In this document: positions 57,801 through 64,000 of the stretch, piece by piece
Position numbering within the stretch: the first letter of the stretch is position 1
How the letters are laid out: each line of letters opens with the position of its first letter
Assembly: GCA_934045905.1 (NCBI GenBank)
Contig: OW203773.1
Location: 17,719,246-17,783,245 of the forward strand
DNA: 64,000 bases
Direction: 5' to 3'
Source: Leuctra nigra
Lineage: Eukaryota > Arthropoda > Insecta > Plecoptera > Leuctridae
Translations under genes and position numbers: made by a program
Notes under the pieces: generated by a model
What the model was told of the DNA's origin: nothing
The model's database searches: none
What the model saw: the letters and a program-made list of their open reading frames with translations, nothing else

Positions 57801-60446
57801 ATACATACTTGAAGGACAGGGCGGTGGTGTCGGTGGTGGGTCCGCTAGAATTGATATTCTGTACTGGTCGGTCAAATCAGAACTAGTCGCATCCAGATTG
57901 AACGTTTTGTAGCCCAGGTCAGAATCAGAAACGCTGGTGATCAGCATTTTTGTAGTCCAAGCCGAACCGGTCTGGAGGATAAGGGATCACATATATCACA
58001 CATATAGCCACATTTACACGGTAAAAATTGCTATTCGAACAAATAAGCGATACGTGATGGAGCCACTTCTGGCAGGAAACTTTTAAGATGCACTTTTTTA
58101 TTTTGATGTTCGTGTTTCCACAGGGCAGTGAAAAAGGAGAAACAAATTAAATTTGGATTTAGTTACAAGTTAACTTTTTCAGCCATAACAAACAACTAAA
58201 GCAAATTTTATATCATTTATTTACATAAATAAACCCTTTATATCCTCCATTATGGATAGTACCAAAGAATCCACCAGAGGTCAGGCGTGTTCCTCATTTT
58301 CTCGGATAAAATCGTTTATAGATGTAAAATCTGTTATTTCCATCAAATAAATTTTACCGTGTAAACAAGACAATTTGATGGTCAAAGGGTTTTGTAAAAT
58401 CTTTTATCATATAAGGCATGTTCTATTTCTGAAAAAGATTGTATAAAAGATTTTACAAAAGATTTTATGAAAGATTTGATAGGAAATTTTACCGTGTAAT
58501 TGGGGCTTATGGAGGGTTAGATGCAATTACCTAGCAATTTCCAAAAAAATAGTTTTTGAGCTAGTTATGTGACTGATAATATACGGTTTTAATATTCTTT
58601 CATCACAATAAAATGTAAAGTGCAGGAAAAATTATCTTCCCTTCAAAACGTGGATGAAAACTGATTTCAAAGGCAGTTTGTATAGGAAATTCAAGTGTTT
58701 TAAGAGTTTTCTCCGAACTAAACAAAGTGCAGATGGCTCGGTTTTGTATCTAACCTCCTCATATCGTGTGGTGGTCGTGGAGTAAAAACTCCCTATACTT
58801 GATGCATGCATCCATAAGTTAAAATACTTTTGGAATAATTAGCATTAATAAAATAGAGCTAAAAATATTATATTATGTCATACTGTCATTATGGGTTTTA
58901 TCGAAAATCGATATTTCCACAATGCATATTAAAAAGAAAATTTGTATCATTCATATTATATTAATAAGCCTAAGCTGATTAATAAAATAAATAAAATTGG
59001 CATGTAATAGACAAATGTATCTATGTATAATGCAATGGAACACAATACAATACAATTCAATAAAATATAATCAAAATATTTTAATATACTATAATACAAT
59101 ATAATATATTATAATACAATACACTACAATACAATACAATACAATACAATGCAATGCAATACAATACCTTGATCGTCTTGCTGATATGGTAGTTCAGTCC
59201 ACCATCGGTAGCGCCCTCGCTTAATTGTATCGTTTTACCTTTCCAGTTCTTGTCTGGACCTAGGATGGTCCAGGATATATCTGGTTTCGCTGCGTTTAAC
59301 GTTTGGATGCTGATCACGCCTGGTTTACCGCTGTTGAAGCCAGACAGTGTGTACGCTTTAGGTCCCTGAGGCTCATCTGGAGCTAGAAATATTAGAACGT
59401 TTGCATTTTCCAGCCAGATGATTGTGTTTAAAGAGTAGATCAACAGTTGAGTTGTCAGTTTTTCTTTACAGAATATGTCACTCGTACGTAGGGGTGTTCA
59501 CGATTACGATTAAATCGATTAATCGATTATTGATTTTAAGTCGTTTAATCTGATTTGATGATGAATAATCGATTAGAAGAAAATGCCGCCAATAATTTCA
59601 AATTTAGTTTCTTCTTTTTCCGTTAGAGCTCCTCACTACTCTGTTTTTAGTTTTCACTGATTTCTGAACATACCCAATCCAAAATGGCTGCCATCGGCTT
59701 TAGTTCATATTGATAATTCTGATATTTCTTTGTGTGCGTCTTATTTTGTCAAAATATTCATGTTTCGAGTGAATTTTATTAAACGCCCTTCCAATTTCTC
59801 ATTCTAATTACCAATTACAGTAATACTTTTTGCATTGAGGCGTACTATGGCGTCTTGAAATGAACTTCCCAAATAATTGAGGTTAATATGGCCGTAACAA
59901 ATGAGACGATGCCCTTCCTCTTTGTGTTCCCACTCTTTATAATATCAATACGATTTAATCCGATTAATCATCGATCGTTTTCAAAAAATAATCAATGAAC
60001 ACCCTTACTCGTACGTATGATATTTTATCAATGCTATGTCTACACAGCAAATTAAACAAGTTTACTGTCTAATACTATTAAAAACAGAGGCCAATTCTTG
60101 AGATTCACGTTTTAAAACCGTTTTATGTTTGCTTTGGCTAATGCCTAGTTGTCAACTTTATTACGTTTATAATATTAAATTACGGGAACGTTTTCAAAAC
60201 ATGTGATGCATTCCCAATAAGTGCAAAATCAATCAAAAGAAAACTTAATTTATGCTCACCTTGAAAGCCAGTGTTGCCTGGAAAACCGTGATAGCCTGAA
60301 TCGCCTGGATAGCCGTGATAGCCTGAATCGCCTGGAAACTGTGAATAGCCTGGATTGCCTGGACGTCCTTGGTGTAATCTTACTTGCACTTCCAGAACTG
60401 TTTCCAGAACCACTGCTACACCAAACAGTAACCTAGCGAACTTCAT
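54814..60446 (-). CDS. Single-pass membrane protein with collagen-like stretch and Ig-like segment
   Basis: Five exons on the minus strand: 60446-60260, 59382-59168, 57971-57809, 56845-56702 and 54917-54814, giving 270 residues with every phase consistent (1, 0, 1, 1). Start chosen at MKFARLLFG because a hydrophobic signal-like segment follows it directly; an in-frame ATG eight codons upstream (60470) is less typical. Order: signal sequence; short Gly-Pro-rich collagen-like repeats (GRPGNPG, then GDSGYHGYP-type units); a beta-rich region with WTILGPDK and SDSDLGYKTF that resembles an Ig fold without the Cys pair; a Pro-rich linker (DPPPTPPPCPS); membrane helix (FVASSIVSVGLNIFLFIAVV); and a tail of about 55 residues ending RRRLGPYNLV. 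I do not recognise a named family. It could be a cell-surface adhesion or receptor component. Confidence 0.78.
55133..55661. mobile_element. Harbinger-like element, copy 3
   Basis: 529 bp, GGTGCTGCAAGCGCGAGCGA at one end and the related CGGCCGAGCGCTAGTATCACC at the other, flanked on both sides by TTAA. Two copies with TTAA and TTAT flanks fit either a 4-bp target or a TTA target plus chance. In an intron of the collagen/Ig-like gene. Confidence 0.75.
56085..56626. mobile_element. Fold-back MITE, family of 5863-6250, with inner insertion
   Basis: Same arm blocks (ATCGATTTTTATCAATA, GTAATTGTTAACAAAA, AGAACAG) but the left arm is interrupted at about 56150-56300 by AT-rich sequence missing from the other copies. 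Lies just downstream of exon 56702-56845 of the collagen/Ig-like gene (minus strand). Confidence 0.8.
56915..57460. mobile_element. Probable DNA element with TTCGAA-rich ends
   Basis: Opens AGGGGTGTGCGAAAATTCG and is bordered by dense TTCGAA/ATTCGAA repeats at 56930-57050 and 57410-57445. The start resembles the hAT element at 59489 (TAGGGGTGT). I could not define the far end. Confidence 0.45.
59090..59167 (-). repeat. (GTATT)n microsatellite abutting a splice donor
   Basis: Pentanucleotide repeat read as ACAAT on the plus strand. On the minus strand it runs on directly from the end of exon 59382-59168, so the donor GTATTG is the first repeat unit. Confidence 0.88.
59489..60007. mobile_element. 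hAT-type MITE with perfect 8-bp target duplication
   Basis: 519 bp, ends TAGGGGTGTTCA and TGAACACCCTTA, flanked by CTCGTACG at 59481-59488 and 60008-60015. Sub-terminal regions are rich in ATTAATCGATTA-like motifs. Inside the first intron of the collagen/Ig-like gene. Confidence 0.92.
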
Positions 60447-60776
60447 GACTAAATCTACCAAAACATTCAACTTCGTCTGATGCCAACCCGTCTACGTATA
60501 AACTACTACGAACTATGTGTTGTTTTAACGAAATATAACAAACAAAGTCGACAATCGGTCTATATTATCACAGCGATATGATATCACAAATGGCCTTGGC
60601 CACACTAAACACTCCGTTCTGTGACATCAAACAGCTAAAAAATACTTCACAATAACCGGTATAAACATACTTTAGGATTAACAAAATATTAGAAATAATT
60701 AAACAAGCGTAGCGAACATCTTTACGGGACTATTAAAGCACTATTATAATTAATAAACTACATAAACTATTACAAC

Positions 60777-61060
60777 GGAACAGGTTGGGTGAGTGGTCAA
60801 TGCTCTGAACTTGTATTCCGGAGGCCCGGGTTCGATTCCCGCGGCCGTCCTTCCTGACTGTTTTGTTTCCGTGGTTTTCCCTCAGTCGACAGGCAAATGC
60901 TGGGAAGGTACCCTACTAATAGGCCACGACCGCCTCCTTCCCACCTTCCATCCTTACCTACTCTTCACCATCATCTCCCAATCATCATCATAATCATTCA
61001 TCCGCGCCATTATAGCCTCGCTGCAGAACAGTGCGACGTTAAGCCCCAGACAAAAAAAAA
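60777..61060 (+). repeat. Complete tRNA-headed SINE
   Basis: Same head, body and GACGTTAAGCCCCAGAC-A(n) tail as 32419-32697 and 39778-40058. Confidence 0.88.
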
Positions 61061-62019
61061 TATTGCCCAGGGTACACTGTTCATCTTATCGTTTCGAATA
61101 TCACACAAACTTTATAAGATCTGTCCCAAGTTTGCTTTTTGAACGAGATCCTGTGATTGAATGAAAATTAGCAATGAATCTTCTCTACCGATCATCATAA
61201 AATTTGGCGTGGCGTTAACGAATTTTGCTCACGAATTTTGATATCAGCTCATAGCTGGCCGCTTGTTTTAGAAATGACATCATTGATATGATAGCCAAGT
61301 TCTGCCTGATATAAAACAATTATTTAATTTGATAATATTTGTGTCTTTCTTTCTATTATTTTTCTTTCACAACTGTATAGGTATTTAAAATACACGATTG
61401 AAATATTCGAATGATTGAAATATTAATTTTTCACCCCAATCAAAATAAAGAAGATTATAATGTCTGTTACTATACAACAACCGGGGTGATGCGCAACTGC
61501 CCTATATTTAGGGGTTTGCAAAATTTTAATTAAAATGTTTACCAGTGGTCGACAACCTTTTTTGGTGAAGGAGGCAATTTCCAAAAAATTAATAAATTAG
61601 ATAATAATTGGAGCCGCAGTAGAGGCGATCAAATATAATACATTCCAAAAAAATGAATTACTAGTTTATTTTGACGAAGCCTTCCAGTTGTTGCCCCGCA
61701 GGGCGATTTTTAAAATTTCAACAATTTAAAAGTGATTCTGGTACTCTAAAATGAACAAACAGCATAAAAAACATATAATTGTTGGCCCGCAGGGCGCTTT
61801 TTTTCGATTTTAAAAATGTCCGTGTCCAGGTCTATATTTAAATTATAAAGAGCTTTTCAAGAACCACCAATAGTCAAGTAATTGTGTGATTATACCCACC
61901 ACTAATTGCAACAGAAAGTTTCAATACAAGAATCGATTCAGAAAAAGTCCTCTACAACATATCAAAAATCGCCCAAAAATCGCTGTACGGAAAAAGGGTT
62001 TTAATGGGTGCGTTAAGTT

Positions 62020-62730
62020 GGCCCCCCCAATGTCGAATTTTTCATTTTTTTCAACACAGGAATTTTGCACCAATTATGCATCATTTTGCACCACCAAATT
62101 AGAATTTTGCACCACAACCACTAAAAAGTTATTCAATAATCAAAATGGGGGGGCCAACTTAACGCCAGCCCCCCCAATTTCGATTTTTTGAATTCTGACA
62201 ACGCAGAAATTTTGCACCAATTATGCACCATTTTGCACCACCAAATTAGAATTTTGCACCACAACCCCTAAAACGTTATTCAATGTTCAAAGTGGGGGGG
62301 CCAACTTAACGCCAGCCCACCCAATTTCGAATGTTTGAATTCCGACAACGCAGGAATTTTGCACCAATTATGCACCGTTTTGTACCACCAAATTTGAATT
62401 TTGCACCACAACCCCTAAAAAGTTATTCAATGTTGAAAGTGTGGGGTGAAACACCAACATCAGCCCCCCACATATCGATTTTTTTCAATATGACTGCTCA
62501 GGAGTTTTGCACCAATTATGCACAATTTTAAAAAAACATTTTTGAATTTTGCACCCCAACCCCTAAAAAGTTATTTAATTTTAAAAGTGTAAAACCTTCA
62601 AAACACACCCCCAAAAATTGATTTTTTAAATTCTGGCAATGCAGAAAAATTACACTAATTATGCATCACATTTTATCATAATTTTTAAATTTTGCACCAC
62701 AACCCCTAAAATGATATTAAATAACTGACA
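62020..62730 (+). repeat. Tandem array of about 147-bp units
   Basis: TTTTGCACCAATTATGCA anchors occur at 62063, 62210, 62357, 62505 and (degenerate) about 62650, spacings 147, 147, 148 and 145. Units also share GCACCACAACCCCTAAAA and a C-rich spacer. The units become more diverged to the right. Confidence 0.9.
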
Positions 62731-63649
62731 TATAGGAGAGAGGATTAGCCTAAAAATAGCGCATTTAGAGATGTTAGCACCAAAATGGGCACACTTGTAC
62801 AGAAAAATAAACTATTCCATATGGCCCGAGGAGGCCTGATAAATCACCGTCTCTCTCCGCCAGTTGAGTGCTAACTTCAAACTTTGGGAGTAATTTGTGC
62901 CCAATGCTGGGAATAAGTGACGTACCTAAGTATAAGAAGTGCCATGCTTTATTTTGAGAAATAAAGGATCTAAATACTGTATCTCGATACAGTATGGGGT
63001 TCTATCTGGACGCAAGGGAGTCCGCAGGATTTCTGCCAAGAGAGGGCAGGCTAGGAATGTAAACTTCCGCGAGCCAACTGGGTCGTGGGGGCGCAAACCA
63101 CACCTCGCCTGCCGCACAGGACATTCTCGGTTTTTGGGCTCTTTTAAGCCAATTTTGAGAAGTTATGAGGTGTATTTTGTTTGAACATTTTTTTTATTAT
63201 AATTTAACATTATTAGAGTAGTGGCGGGCATGCCCCCACCTTGCCCCGCAAAACTATTTTTGTTTTTTTGACACTTTAATATGAGTTTTTTTTTAAGTTT
63301 TTGAATACAAAATGAAACTATACCTATAACACCACCAAAAATGTATGTTTTCCTGAGATCCACTTGGGGGGAGCAAGCGCCCTCCTCCCCCCCCCCCCCC
63401 CACCTTGTTGACGTCCATGTCTGGCTCTCTATCTGGACTCTCAGGACGCTAGTATAGTATCTATCTATAATTAGTAGTAATCTACATACAATACTTGTAT
63501 CAATACTTGTATCTCGCAATGCAGTCCAGTAAATTTAGAGAATAGATAATAGTTATAATTTTATTATGCTGTTAAAATTGTTACGTTCATAATTTCAAAT
63601 GTTCACCAAAAAGATAGATGTGCGATTTTATGGAGAGAACGAAAGATCT

Positions 63650-64000
63650 CCATAAAAAACACTCCGTGTAAAAATTCCAGCCAAGTCTCTTAAACTGAAA
63701 AAAAAATAAGAAATCTAAAAATTCAGCACTGAATAGTAGTGATATCAAAAAATTTGCCAAGTCAAAAGTTTTCAAAAAATTCTTTGCGCATCGTGCATTA
63801 TAAATAGTATATAGAAGTAGGCCGTACATCAAATATACTCAACTATACATATAATATATCTATAATGCACTAAAAAAACGATGCGCCAAGTATTTTTTGA
63901 ACAGTTTTGACTTAGCCAATTATTTGATATCAGTACTTTTCAGTGTTGAATTATTAGATTTCTGACATATATTTTTTTTAGTTGAGGAGACTTGGCTGGT
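63650..64000. mobile_element. Fold-back MITE, family 2, cut by the window end
   Basis: Left arm ACACTCCGTGTAAAAATTCC to GCGCATCGT, right arm ACGATGCGCCAAGTATTTTT to GAGACTTGGCTGGT, running off the end. Related to 19755-20100. Confidence 0.85.

Larger units (their letters stand above)
60447..64000. other. Terminal region without a recognised gene
   Basis: Contains a complete SINE, a 147-bp tandem array, a C15 tract at about 63387-63401 and half or more of a fold-back MITE at the edge. The stretch immediately upstream of 60446 on the minus strand should hold the promoter of the collagen/Ig-like gene. Confidence 0.6.

Noticed and set aside
60447..60470. Upstream ATG (60470) as the start of the collagen/Ig-like gene
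   Set aside because: It adds eight residues before a sequence that already has a good signal-peptide start; kept only as an alternative.
62020..62730. CRISPR-like array
   Set aside because: The period is 147 bp, units are contiguous and diverged with no unique spacers, and the DNA is from an insect nucleus.

Overview
This window is a stretch of AT-rich eukaryotic, almost certainly insect, genomic DNA. The insect call rests on split genes with GT/AG introns, two insect-type secreted dsRNases (DNA/RNA non-specific endonuclease family), a pickpocket (DEG/ENaC) channel and Kazal-like small secreted proteins. The dispersed repeats (tRNA-headed SINEs, and elements ending in a gagcgagcg-type motif or in an aacgcg-type motif) resemble what I remember of planthopper genomes such as Nilaparvata lugens. 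That species guess is recall, not something the sequence proves. There is no bacterial-style operon, phage or CRISPR content.

Layout. 1-4066: repeats only, including a SINE split by a hAT-like insertion. 4067-7565 (+): dsRNase A, three coding exons. 7566-14108: repeats, a perfect inverted pair of tRNA-like units, a GC-rich repeat and the 3' end of an R2-like retrotransposon. 14109-16308 (+): dsRNase B, two coding exons. 17728-34161 (+): C-terminal two thirds or so of a pickpocket channel, six phase-consistent exons, two of which have local tandem duplications. 23857-29922 (-): a four-exon gene for a 771-residue single-pass membrane protein, lying wholly inside a 10-kb pickpocket intron on the opposite strand. 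37830-42619 (+): carbohydrate 6-O-sulfotransferase, with tandem duplications at its fifth exon start and at its 3' end. 47512-49115 (-) and 50540-52670 (+): divergent Kazal-like secreted proteins. 54814-60446 (-): a 270-residue protein with signal peptide, short collagen-like stretch, Ig-like segment and one membrane helix. 60447-64000: SINE, a 147-bp tandem array and a fold-back element.

I built the gene models by eye from open frames, splice signals and intron phases. Every junction given is phase-compatible except sulfotransferase exon 2-3, which is unresolved. The two dsRNases are clear tandem paralogues, and the two Kazal genes are probable divergent paralogues. The pickpocket channel and the nested gene share territory but need not share function.

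The most notable patterns are: four independent micro-duplications that hit exon boundaries in two neighbouring genes; the fold-back element in a dsRNase intron, whose transcript would be a long hairpin in the pre-mRNA of a dsRNA-degrading enzyme; the nested gene of unknown family; and a transposon end that appears to supply a splice donor. I found no clear new defence or enzymatic system. The strongest candidates for novelty are the nested 771-residue ectodomain protein and the collagen/Ig-like membrane protein.
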